DNA from: CAZVFE01 sp964626405
Lineage (GTDB): Bacteria; Bacteroidota; Bacteroidia; Cytophagales; Spirosomataceae
Assembly: GCA_964626405.1 (NCBI GenBank)
Contig: CAZVFE010000002.1
Span: 1 to 57,523, forward strand
DNA: 57,523 bases
Reading direction: 5' to 3'
Shown: positions 17,718-26,431 of the stretch, piece after piece
How positions within the stretch are numbered: position 1 is the first letter of the stretch
Layout: every line of letters starts with the position of its first letter
Translations under genes and position numbers: made by a program
The notes under the pieces: model-generated
Told to the model about the DNA's origin: nothing
Seen by the model: the letters and a program-made list of their open reading frames with translations, nothing else
The model's database searches: none

Positions 17718-19163
17718 TTAAAATGTTAAATTCTTTCCTGAATAAAAATCTAAAACTTTAGATCTGAATACATAATCATATTTAGCCTGAATTAAATTCA
17801 GTTTTGCTTTATCTAAATTAGTTTTTTGAAGATTGTAGCTTACAAAATCAATGGCCCCTACATCATAACTAGCCTGAGCGGATCGAAATGATTCTTCTAG
17901 TGAAATTACTTGGGAATTTACTGATTCATAAAATTTAGCAGAATTCACCATACTAATATAGGCTTGTTCAATATTTTGTCTAAGAGTTTGGTTGGCTAGT
18001 AAAGCCTGATTTTGCGCAGTGATTTTTTGAAGTCCTAATTTTCTAATTTGGGTTTTATTGGAACCTTGAGCGAAAATAGGAATTCTTAAATTCAAGGAAA
18101 TGACTTTATTATTCGTTTGTCTAATTTGATCAAAATAATTTACGGTAGAGCCTTGAATAAAATACTCTTGTTTTGTTGTAATTGGATAAGATAATCCTGC
18201 AAAAGTAATATCTCCAAATGGTACATCTCTTAAACCTTGAGAAATTCTATTTTTTAAAGCATTAGATTGATTTGCAGACCAAGATGTGCTTAAACTTAGG
18301 GTTGGTAGTCTTAAACTTTTTCCAGCATCTAAAGCTTTTGTAGCACTTAGCACTCGATATTCAGCGGATTTAATCGAAGGTTGATTTTCTAATGCATATT
18401 GATATACATCTTCTAATCTACCCTCATAAGCATTTGAATTTGGAACTGGAACTTCCATTCTTTCCAATTTAATCTTTTTTATATTCGGATCATTCAATAA
18501 TTGAATCATCGTCAAATTATTGGTTTCTAAAGTTCCTTTATAATTTATTAATGTTGAATTTTCGTTTGCTAATTGGGCTTTTAATTCTAATAAATTTGAA
18601 ACGGGTAAATTACCTGCCTCAACTAATTTACTTGTTCTTTCAATTTGTTGTTCGGTTATTTTAGTTTGAGTCTCAGCGACTTTAAACTGATCTTCCGCAA
18701 TTAAAATATTAAGATATGCGAGAGCTACTTGTAAACTAATATTATTTTGGATGTCCTCCAAATCCTTTTCTGAGGCTTTTAAATTATATTCAGCAGCTTT
18801 ACTAGAATTTTTTAAATTTCCTCCATTATATAATAATACGTTGGCAGATAAATTAAGGTTATTGTAATTTATATTTCTCGGATCATAAGTATTTGTAAAT
18901 GGATTAAGAGAACGACCATATGATCCTGCCTCATTGATATTTCCATTAACATTTGGTAAAAAATTATTTCTCGATTGTTGATAATCTAGTTCAGCACTCT
19001 TTAAATTTATTTCAGAATTCTTAATGTTAAGATTATTTATTTTTGCTATTTCAACTGCTCTGAATAAATTTAAAACAGTAACCTTTCCATCACCTTGCAC
19101 AGCATTTTGTCCAAATACACATAAATTTCCTAATAGGCAGAATAGAATTAAGTACTTTTTCAT
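17718..19163 (-). CDS. TolC-family outer-membrane efflux protein
   Basis: A 481-residue outer-membrane channel subunit with a signal peptide (ending NLCVFGQ) and two OEP repeats. Typical features are LNLFRAVEIAKINNLNIKN, the beta-barrel segments with NYNNLNLSANVLLYNGG, long coiled-coil helices around 180-230 and 390-460, and LNLRIPIFAQG. First gene of a two-gene operon with the HlyD-type adaptor. It probably forms an export channel for a MacAB-like system, substrate unknown. Confidence 0.92.
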   Translation of the reverse strand: MKKYLILFCLLGNLCVFGQNAVQGDGKVTVLNLFRAVEIAKINNLNIKNSEINLKSAELDYQQSRNNFLPNVNGNINEAGSYGRSLNPFTNTYDPRNINYNNLNLSANVLLYNGGNLKNSSKAAEYNLKASEKDLEDIQNNISLQVALAYLNILIAEDQFKVAETQTKITEQQIERTSKLVEAGNLPVSNLLELKAQLANENSTLINYKGTLETNNLTMIQLLNDPNIKKIKLERMEVPVPNSNAYEGRLEDVYQYALENQPSIKSAEYRVLSATKALDAGKSLRLPTLSLSTSWSANQSNALKNRISQGLRDVPFGDITFAGLSYPITTKQEYFIQGSTVNYFDQIRQTNNKVISLNLRIPIFAQGSNKTQIRKLGLQKITAQNQALLANQTLRQNIEQAYISMVNSAKFYESVNSQVISLEESFRSAQASYDVGAIDFVSYNLQKTNLDKAKLNLIQAKYDYVFRSKVLDFYSGKNLTF

Positions 19164-19195
19164 ACACTTAGATTTTTGTAATGAATAATATCAAG

Positions 19196-19203
19196 CAAAT
19201 CTA
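19196..19203 (-). promoter_or_regulatory. -7 element for the tolC-hlyD pair
   Basis: On the minus strand TAGATTTG matches TAnnTTTG, 33-40 nt before the start of the TolC gene. No good -33 TTTG was found, so support is moderate. Confidence 0.35.
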
Positions 19204-19295
19204 AAAAAAAAGTTTTGACTGATAATTGAATTTAGGATAAGTGGTAAATAAAAAGTTTAAAAGTTTTTTTTATCTTTATGTACCTATTTTAACAA

Positions 19296-20138
19296 ATGAA
19301 AAATAAAATTGCCATTAACTTATTGTTATTTGGCCCAGAGATGGATAATTCCGTTTTGGAGGAATTATCCTATATTCAATCTTTGGGTTATGATGGAGTA
19401 GAAATTCCCATTTTTAATGAGGATATTAATTTCTATAAACCTTGGAAAGAACGAATTCAAAAATTAGGGTTAAGTGCATTTGCTTGTACTATTACGAATG
19501 GAGAGCAAAATTTAATTAGCCAGGATGTACAGATTCGAAAAAATGGATTAGATTTCCTTAAAAAGGCAGTTGATATTGCAGCTTTTCTTGGTTCTCCTTA
19601 TTTGTCTGGTCCTTTTCATTCAGGGATATCTGTTTTTTCAGGAAAGCCAGCCACAGAACAAGAAATCAATTGGGCAGTAGAAAATTTGCGGGAACTTGCT
19701 GAATATGCTAAAGAAAAAGGAATTATTCTTGGAATAGAATATTTAAATCGGTTTGAATCTTATTTGGTTTCAAGTGCGGATGAATTATATTCATTAATAA
19801 AAAAGATAAATCATTCTCATGCTAAAATAATGTTTGATACCTTTCATGCGAACATAGAGGAAAAGAATACAGGAGAGGCCATTGAGCGAATTCAAGATGA
19901 AATGCCCCATATTCAATTGTCTGAATCAACTCGGGGCATATTAGGTGAAGGCCAGGTAGATTTTGATTCGGTTTTAAATTCTTTGAAAAAGATTGATTAT
20001 CAGGGTTGGATTGTAATAGAAGCCTTCAGTATAAAACTTGTTGCAGCCAATATTTGGCGGAAAATGTTCTCGTCTGAAAGAGAATTAATGGAAAAGAGCC
20101 TAAATTTTTTAAAAAATAAAATGAATAATAAACTATGA
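19296..20138 (+). CDS. Sugar epimerase/isomerase-like TIM barrel (xylose isomerase-like)
   Basis: A 280-residue cytoplasmic protein of the xylose-isomerase-like/AP endonuclease 2 TIM-barrel superfamily, closest in feel to D-tagatose/D-psicose 3-epimerases. The four metal-ligand positions are visible in order: Glu in GIEYLNRFE, Asp in MFDTFHAN, His in MPHIQLSES, and Glu in WIVIEAF. In 3-keto sugar pathways such barrels act on keto-sugar intermediates, so it may process the product of an oxidoreductase. Its stop overlaps the start of the next gene (ATGA), which indicates translational coupling. First gene of the long operon reaching 32617. Confidence 0.87.
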   Translation: MKNKIAINLLLFGPEMDNSVLEELSYIQSLGYDGVEIPIFNEDINFYKPWKERIQKLGLSAFACTITNGEQNLISQDVQIRKNGLDFLKKAVDIAAFLGSPYLSGPFHSGISVFSGKPATEQEINWAVENLRELAEYAKEKGIILGIEYLNRFESYLVSSADELYSLIKKINHSHAKIMFDTFHANIEEKNTGEAIERIQDEMPHIQLSESTRGILGEGQVDFDSVLNSLKKIDYQGWIVIEAFSIKLVAANIWRKMFSSERELMEKSLNFLKNKMNNKL

Positions 20139-21250
20139 AAAAATTAAATGTAGCCATAGTAGGATTGGGTTTTGGTGCAGAATTTATACCAATATACTTG
20201 AAACATCCTTGGGCAAATATGTATGCGATTTGTCAGAGAAATGAGGAGAAATTAAATGCAATTGGAGATGCATTTAATATTGAAAAAAGATATTCGAATT
20301 TTGATGATTTAATCAAGGATCCTGATATTGATGTGGTGCATATTAATTCACCGATTCACCTTCATGCAGAACAAAGTTTGAAAGCATTATTAGCCGGGAA
20401 ACATGTAGCCTGTACAGTCCCAATGGCAACAACAGTTGAGGAATGTAAGGCAATAGTAGCTGCGGCAAAAAAAATGAATAAAAAATATATGATGATGGAA
20501 ACTGTGGTTTATTCCAGGGAGTTTTTATTCATGAAGGAATTATATGAAAAAGGGGAATTAGGGAAAATTCAATTTCTAAAGGCTTCTCATCAGCAAGATA
20601 TGGATGGATGGCCAGATTATTGGCCTGGACTACCTCCGATGCATTATGCAACTCATTGTGTTGGTCCTGTGGCTGGTTTATTAAAATTAGATGCCGAATA
20701 TGTTTCATGTTTTGGTTCAGGAACGATTCGGGAGGAATTAATTAAACATTATAATTCTCCATTTGCGGTAGAATCTGCTCATATTAAATTTAAGGATTCA
20801 GATTTAAGTGGCTATGTCTATCGTTCCTTATTCGATACTGCCAGACAATATAGAGAAAGTTTTGAAGTTTATGGTTCGAAGAAGTCGGTTGAATGGCCAT
20901 TGGTTGAAGGTGAAGAATTAATTGTTCATACCGCCAAAAAACCTGAACATGAAATCCCTGAAAAAGTAACTTGTCCGGATTTTGCACATTATCTTCCAAA
21001 GGAAATACAATCATTCACCACTCAAGGGGTTTATGACCAGGATGAAAACCAACATTTATCCTTTACACAGGGATCAGGGCATGGAGGCTCTCACCCCCAT
21101 TTAGTACATGAGTTTCTAGCAGCATTAGTTGAGGAGAGGGATCCATTCCCCAATGCAGCTCAATCTGCTAATTGGACTTGCGTTGGAATTCTTGCCCACG
21201 AGTCTGCCATGCAGGGGGGTAAATTAATGAAATTACCAGAATTTGAGTAG
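20135..21250 (+). CDS. Cytoplasmic Gfo/Idh/MocA-type oxidoreductase with atypical active-site motif
   Basis: A 371-residue protein with an N-terminal Rossmann fold (VAIVGLGFGAEFIP) and the Gfo/Idh C-terminal domain. No signal peptide is seen. The position normally holding the E-K-P lysine reads C93-T94-V95-P96 (HVACTVPMATT), so the usual catalytic lysine is absent. The helix after it continues normally (EECKAIVAAAKK). It contains MHYATHCVGPVAGLL, which may contribute alternative His residues. Coupled by a 4-nt overlap to the TIM-barrel gene, suggesting the two act on the same sugar. Confidence 0.85.
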   Translation: MKKLNVAIVGLGFGAEFIPIYLKHPWANMYAICQRNEEKLNAIGDAFNIEKRYSNFDDLIKDPDIDVVHINSPIHLHAEQSLKALLAGKHVACTVPMATTVEECKAIVAAAKKMNKKYMMMETVVYSREFLFMKELYEKGELGKIQFLKASHQQDMDGWPDYWPGLPPMHYATHCVGPVAGLLKLDAEYVSCFGSGTIREELIKHYNSPFAVESAHIKFKDSDLSGYVYRSLFDTARQYRESFEVYGSKKSVEWPLVEGEELIVHTAKKPEHEIPEKVTCPDFAHYLPKEIQSFTTQGVYDQDENQHLSFTQGSGHGGSHPHLVHEFLAALVEERDPFPNAAQSANWTCVGILAHESAMQGGKLMKLPEFE

Positions 21251-21316
21251 TGAAGAGTGAAGAGTGAAGAGAGAAGAGTACGAATTAAAAATTAAGAATT
21301 AATAATTACGAATTTA
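21251..21316. repeat. Short tandem repeat and AT-rich direct repeats between operon genes
   Basis: Directly after the stop at 21250 there are three perfect copies of TGAAGAG (21251-21271) and one degenerate copy (21272-21278). A TACGAATT direct repeat follows (21279-21286 and 21307-21314) around AT-rich near-palindromic sequence. Such spacers occur dispersed in Bacteroidota genomes. This is the only non-trivial gap inside the seven-gene run and may alter expression of the downstream genes. Confidence 0.6.
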
Positions 21317-21318
21317 TT

Positions 21319-24300
21319 ATGAAAAAAGTTTTTGGTTTATTGTTTATTCTATTGGTATCTGTCAATTTATTTGGTCAGCGACGCTTAGAATTATTATTTT
21401 TAGGAGATAATGGGCATCATCAGCCCTTCAACCGTTATCCTGCTTTACAAAAATATATTGGAGCTAAGGGGTTGAATCTTACCTATGTTTCTAGCTTGGA
21501 GAAAATTACTCCGGCTTATTTGGCAAAATTTGATGCTTTGGTATTGTATGCCAATCATGATTCAATTGGGAAAGCACAAGAAACAGCTATTTTAGATTAT
21601 GTAAAAAATGGGGGAGGATTTGTGCCAATCCATTGTGCATCTTATTGTTTCAGGAATTCAAAAGATTTGGTGAAATTAATGGGAGGGCAGTTTTGGACGC
21701 ATACAATGGATTCTATTCATACAGTGAATACCTTGCCGAATCATGAAATATTAAAGGATTACCAAGAAATAAAAACAGTAGATGAAACCTATATACATAC
21801 GAAATTGCAAAAGGACAATATTGTTTTACAAACAAGAAAATTAGGTAAGGACCAGTTGAATGTTAAGCCAGGACAAACAGAAGAGCCTTATACTTGGATT
21901 AGAAATTATGGAAAAGGAAGGGTTTTTTATACAGCATACGGTCATGATGAAAGAACTTGGGAAGATTTAGGATTTTTAAATTTGGTCACTAAGGGGATAC
22001 TTTGGGCTGTTGGAGAAGAGAAACAGGAAATACTTTCAAAATTGGATCTGCCAACGCTTCATTATAGAAAAGCAAAACTCCCAAATTATGAAAAAAGGGA
22101 AGACGCTATGTGGCAACAAAACCCTTTAAGTCCGGAAGAATCAATGAAATTTATTCAGGTTCCAGTTGATTTTAATCTTTCATTGTTTGCCTCTGAGCCA
22201 GATGTTATGCATCCAATTGCGATGACCTGGGATCATAAAGGAAGAATGTATGTATTAATTACCAAAGATTATCCAAATGAAAGAAAGGAGTCTGGAGGTT
22301 CTGATTATATCTTAATTTGTGAAGATACAGACAAAGATGGGAAGGCAGATAAATTTACCAAATTTGCTGAGGGTTTAAGTATTCCTACTTCTTTGGTATT
22401 TGCTAATGGGGGTTTAGTGGTTAGTCAAGCACCAGATATGTTATTTTTAAAAGATACGGATGGAGATGATAAGGCAGATATAAAGAAGGTATTATTCTCA
22501 GGATTTGGAACTTTTGATACCCATGCAGGTCCATCCAATTTGCATTATGGTTTTGACAACTGGATTTATGGTACAGTAGGGTATTCAGGTTTTAAGGGAA
22601 CTATAGGCGGACAGGATTTTAATTTTGGACAAGCATTATTTCGTTTCAAGTCTGATGGTTCAAAAATGGAACATTTGACTACAACGTCTAATAATACCTG
22701 GGGATTAGATTTGAATGAAGCAGGAACTTTATTTGCATCTACTGCCAACAATGCTCATGGTTGGTATATGGCTATTCCTCATAGAAATATACCGAATGCA
22801 CCAAGAACGATTAATGGTTCAAAAAATACGGATACCCATAAGGATATGCGTACAATTACAGGAAAAATTCGTCAGGTAGACGTATTTGGAGGATATACTG
22901 CAGCATCTGGACATAATTTTTATTCTGCGCGATCTTTCCCAAAAGAATATTGGAATCAAATTGCTTTTGTTTCAGAGCCAACGGGTCATGTGGTACATCA
23001 AAATCATCAGGTAAAATCGGGCTCTGATTATAATGATCAAGAAGCATTTAATTTATTGGCAGGGGCAGATGAATGGTTTTCCCCAGTTTATGCACAGGTT
23101 GGTCCGGATGGAGCAGTTTGGGTGGCAGATTGGTATAGTTTTATTATTCAGCATAATCCTACTCCAACTGGATTTGAAAATGGAGGCGGAAATGCTTATG
23201 ATACAGATTTAAGAGATTATACACATGGAAGAATATACAGAGTGGGTTATAATGAAGCTCCAGCTTATATTTCACCAAAATTAAGTGCGGATAATTGGAG
23301 AGAAAATGTTCGTCAACTAAATAATTCGAATTTATTCTGGAGATTGACTGCCCAACGATTATTAGTAGAAAATCCAAATCCAGAAATGGTTGGTGAATTG
23401 GTGAAATTAATTAATAATCAATCTACAGATGAAATTGGCTTAAATCCTGGTGCAATTCATGCCATATGGACCTTAGAGGGAGCGGGATTATTGCAAGGGG
23501 AAGAAGTAATAAAAGCTATGATTGGAGCTTTACATCATCCTTCTTCGGCTGTAAGAATGAATGCAATGCGTGCTGCTCCTAAAACAAATCATGCTGGAAT
23601 GGAAATATTGAAAGCGGGATTATTAGAAGATGAGGATCTAGAAGTTCAATTAGCAGCTATTAATGCTTTGGTGGAAATCCCTAATAAAGATGCAAAGATT
23701 CACCAAGCCTTAATGACTAAAATTGCGAAGGAACAAATGAATAAAGACCGTTGGATTCCTGAGGCCTTGGCTGCCTATGTTCTCCAATTGGAAGGTAAAG
23801 ATTTAAATCAATTTATTTCTCAAGCTTCAAATGAAAAATTAATTGTTTCAGGAGATGTACTAGGAAGAGATTTAAATAATCCGAAGACGGATATTCAAAC
23901 GAAAGGATTGGATTTAGTTGTTGAGGAATTGATCATAGATAAAGGTACCTTTAAATATCAGGAAGGATCAGGTTTTTCAATTAAAGTGAAAAATATTGGT
24001 GATAAAGCCTTGCCGAAGGATGTTGAATTACCATTACATATTACTATCACAGGGGCTGGCAGGAAATTGGATATTGATTCTTATACTTTTAAAGATGGTT
24101 TATTACCAGGAGAATCAGGATTAGTATTAAAAAATACCAACGGGCCTTGGTCTGGAAATTTTGGTTGGACCCCAGAGGAAGAGGGTGATTATGTTATGGA
24201 AATTAAATTAAATCATGATAATAAATTATCAGGAGAGAATTTATCAAATAATGTTTTCAGACAAAAATTTGAAATTAGAAATACCAAATCTTTGAACCAA

Positions 24301-24954
24301 GTAATTTTAGAGAGAGTGGGTAGAAATATGGGTTTAACGATGGGAGCTCATGAAATTGTAGGATTTTTATCTACTAAAGATGTAAATACATTAGCCTTTG
24401 GTTCCTTGTTGAAAGGCATCAATAGAACTTGGAATGTGAAGAATGAATTAGATTTAGTAGGGGGAGATTCTGAGAAAATATTGGCTTTGTTTGGTAATTC
24501 TCCTGCAGAATTTAAAGGAGATATGGAAATTTTGGCAGAAAACTTTAAAGTTGAAATGCCAAGAAATTCTAACCAAAAGGTAGTGAAGATTCATATAAAA
24601 ACTGTAAAAGAGGCAATGCAATTTGATTTAAAATCTTTCACAGTTCCAGCAGGGGCCTTGGTGGAATTGACCTTAGAAAATGTGGATGCCATGCAACATA
24701 ATTTAGTTATAGGTCAAATGGGTTCTAAAGAAGTTATTGGTGCGGCAGCTGATAAGATGATAACTCAATCTGATGCTGCAGACAAAAATTATGTACCAAG
24801 TATTCCTGAAGTTATCGCCTCAACACCTATGGTGAATCCGGAAAACAGGGTTAGAATTAAATTTACTGCCCCAGAAAAAACTGGAGAATATCCATATGTA
24901 TGTACTTTCCCAGGTCACTGGAGTATTATGAATGGAATTATGAGAGTGGAATAA
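21319..24954 (+). CDS. Exported ThuA / PVC-type dehydrogenase / HEAT / azurin-like fusion
   Basis: A 1211-residue multidomain protein with a signal peptide (ending VNLFGQ). About 20-240 is a ThuA (trehalose-utilisation-like, glutamine-amidotransferase fold) domain with PIHCASYCFRNSKD and YGHDERTWEDLGF. About 280-660 is a PVC-type sugar dehydrogenase beta-propeller with two DTDxDxKAD calcium-like loops and HAGPSNLHYGFDNWIYG. About 680-840 looks like HEAT repeats, and about 890-1000 an Ig/CARDB-like domain. The C-terminus is a blue-copper domain: ligands H1127, C1195, H1200 and M1204, the last three in CTFPGHWSIM, the azurin spacing. No CXXCH is present, so copper replaces the haem usual in this family. 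Probably a periplasmic dehydrogenase with built-in electron acceptor. Confidence 0.88.
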   Translation: MKKVFGLLFILLVSVNLFGQRRLELLFLGDNGHHQPFNRYPALQKYIGAKGLNLTYVSSLEKITPAYLAKFDALVLYANHDSIGKAQETAILDYVKNGGGFVPIHCASYCFRNSKDLVKLMGGQFWTHTMDSIHTVNTLPNHEILKDYQEIKTVDETYIHTKLQKDNIVLQTRKLGKDQLNVKPGQTEEPYTWIRNYGKGRVFYTAYGHDERTWEDLGFLNLVTKGILWAVGEEKQEILSKLDLPTLHYRKAKLPNYEKREDAMWQQNPLSPEESMKFIQVPVDFNLSLFASEPDVMHPIAMTWDHKGRMYVLITKDYPNERKESGGSDYILICEDTDKDGKADKFTKFAEGLSIPTSLVFANGGLVVSQAPDMLFLKDTDGDDKADIKKVLFSGFGTFDTHAGPSNLHYGFDNWIYGTVGYSGFKGTIGGQDFNFGQALFRFKSDGSKMEHLTTTSNNTWGLDLNEAGTLFASTANNAHGWYMAIPHRNIPNAPRTINGSKNTDTHKDMRTITGKIRQVDVFGGYTAASGHNFYSARSFPKEYWNQIAFVSEPTGHVVHQNHQVKSGSDYNDQEAFNLLAGADEWFSPVYAQVGPDGAVWVADWYSFIIQHNPTPTGFENGGGNAYDTDLRDYTHGRIYRVGYNEAPAYISPKLSADNWRENVRQLNNSNLFWRLTAQRLLVENPNPEMVGELVKLINNQSTDEIGLNPGAIHAIWTLEGAGLLQGEEVIKAMIGALHHPSSAVRMNAMRAAPKTNHAGMEILKAGLLEDEDLEVQLAAINALVEIPNKDAKIHQALMTKIAKEQMNKDRWIPEALAAYVLQLEGKDLNQFISQASNEKLIVSGDVLGRDLNNPKTDIQTKGLDLVVEELIIDKGTFKYQEGSGFSIKVKNIGDKALPKDVELPLHITITGAGRKLDIDSYTFKDGLLPGESGLVLKNTNGPWSGNFGWTPEEEGDYVMEIKLNHDNKLSGENLSNNVFRQKFEIRNTKSLNQVILERVGRNMGLTMGAHEIVGFLSTKDVNTLAFGSLLKGINRTWNVKNELDLVGGDSEKILALFGNSPAEFKGDMEILAENFKVEMPRNSNQKVVKIHIKTVKEAMQFDLKSFTVPAGALVELTLENVDAMQHNLVIGQMGSKEVIGAAADKMITQSDAADKNYVPSIPEVIASTPMVNPENRVRIKFTAPEKTGEYPYVCTFPGHWSIMNGIMRVE

Positions 24955-24966
24955 AATTGAATTAAA

Positions 24967-26430
24967 ATGAAAAAAATCGATCCAAGATTTAATTTTGAGG
25001 AAGCTAAAAATTCTACGAGAAGACAATTTTTAGAAACTTTAGGATTTGGTCTTGGATCGATCGCTTTAGGGAATTTAATTAGTTCCTGTGGTAGGAATAA
25101 TTCTATAGAAGCAGGAGATTTTGCTCGTATTTCACCCCAATTGGGAAAGGCCAAATCGGTTATTTTTATGCATATGGCCGGCGCTCCTTCTCAATTGGAA
25201 TTATTCGATTATAAACCTATTTTAAATAAATATGATGGAACTGCTTGTCCTGAAGAATTATTAGAAGGCAAAAAATTTGCCTTTATTCAGGGGATACCTA
25301 AATTATTAGGAGGGAAAGCAAATTTTAAGCAACATGGCCAGTCTGGGCATTGGATATCGGATTATTTACCCCATTTATCTACTATTTCAGATAAAATTTC
25401 TTTTTTAAAAGGACTTCATACAGATCAATTTAATCATGCTCCAGCTCAATTAATGATGCATACGGGTTCTGCCAGATTAGGAAGGCCTAGTATGGGATCT
25501 TGGGTGAGTTATGGCTTAGGTTCTTTAAATCAAAATCTTCCATCTTATGTAGTTTTGGCTTCTGGTGGAAATAATCCGGATGCAGGGAAATCTGCTTGGG
25601 GAAGCGGTTTTTTGCCATCTATTTATCAAGGAGTGCAATGTCGGTCTCATGGAGAGCCTGTTTTATTTATAGATAATCCTAACGGAATGCCAAGAGATTT
25701 ACGGGGAGAAACGATTTCTACGATAAATCAGCATAATCAAGAATTATTTAATAAAATTCAAGATCCAGAAATATTAACTAGGATCGACCAATATGAATTG
25801 GCCTACAAGATGCAAATGTCTGTTCCAGAGGTAATGAATATAAATGACGAACCCGAAGATATTCATGAATTATATGGTACTTCACCTGGTAAGGAATCAT
25901 TTGCGAACAATTGTTTATTGGCGAGAAAATTGGTAGAAAATGGAGTTCGGTTTGTTCAATTATTTGATTGGGGTTGGGATTCCCATGGTACAAGTGCTGA
26001 TGGTTCAATAGATATTGGGTTAAAGGAAAAATGCAATCAGGTAGATCGGGCTTCAACTGCTTTAATTTTAGATTTAGAACGAAGAGGTTTACTGGATGAA
26101 ACTTTGGTTATTTGGGGAGGAGAATTTGGTAGAACACCTATGCAGGAAAATCGGGATGGTGTTCAATTGCCATTTTATGGAAGGGATCACCATACGGATG
26201 CATTTACCATGTGGATGGCCGGAGGAGGAATTAAACCTGGATTTAGTTTAGGTGAAACAGATGAATTAGGATATTCGGTAATAAATGGCAAAACTTCAAT
26301 TTATGATTTTCAGGCGACAGTATTAGCTTGTCTAGGGTTTAACCATGAGGAATTCACTTATCCATTTCAAGGTAGGAATTTTAGATTGACAGATGTTTTT
26401 GGAAAGGTTATTGAACCAATAATTAGTTAA
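24967..26430 (+). CDS. DUF1501 protein with twin-arginine signal
   Basis: A 487-residue protein of the DUF1501 family, which has an alkaline-phosphatase/sulfatase-like fold and is common in Planctomycetes and some Bacteroidota. A Tat-like motif (STRRQFLETLGFGLGS) followed by a Cys (LISSC) suggests export. Family segments include MAGAPSQLELFDYKP, TDQFNHAPAQLMMHTG, QLFDWGWDSHG, WGGEFGRTP and GRDHHTDAFTMWMAGGG, supplying His/Asp residues suitable for metal binding. Activity is not established. It nearly always pairs with a DUF1549/DUF1553 cytochrome, and here that gene follows 1 nt later. Confidence 0.9.
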   Translation: MKKIDPRFNFEEAKNSTRRQFLETLGFGLGSIALGNLISSCGRNNSIEAGDFARISPQLGKAKSVIFMHMAGAPSQLELFDYKPILNKYDGTACPEELLEGKKFAFIQGIPKLLGGKANFKQHGQSGHWISDYLPHLSTISDKISFLKGLHTDQFNHAPAQLMMHTGSARLGRPSMGSWVSYGLGSLNQNLPSYVVLASGGNNPDAGKSAWGSGFLPSIYQGVQCRSHGEPVLFIDNPNGMPRDLRGETISTINQHNQELFNKIQDPEILTRIDQYELAYKMQMSVPEVMNINDEPEDIHELYGTSPGKESFANNCLLARKLVENGVRFVQLFDWGWDSHGTSADGSIDIGLKEKCNQVDRASTALILDLERRGLLDETLVIWGGEFGRTPMQENRDGVQLPFYGRDHHTDAFTMWMAGGGIKPGFSLGETDELGYSVINGKTSIYDFQATVLACLGFNHEEFTYPFQGRNFRLTDVFGKVIEPIIS

Positions 26431-26431
26431 C

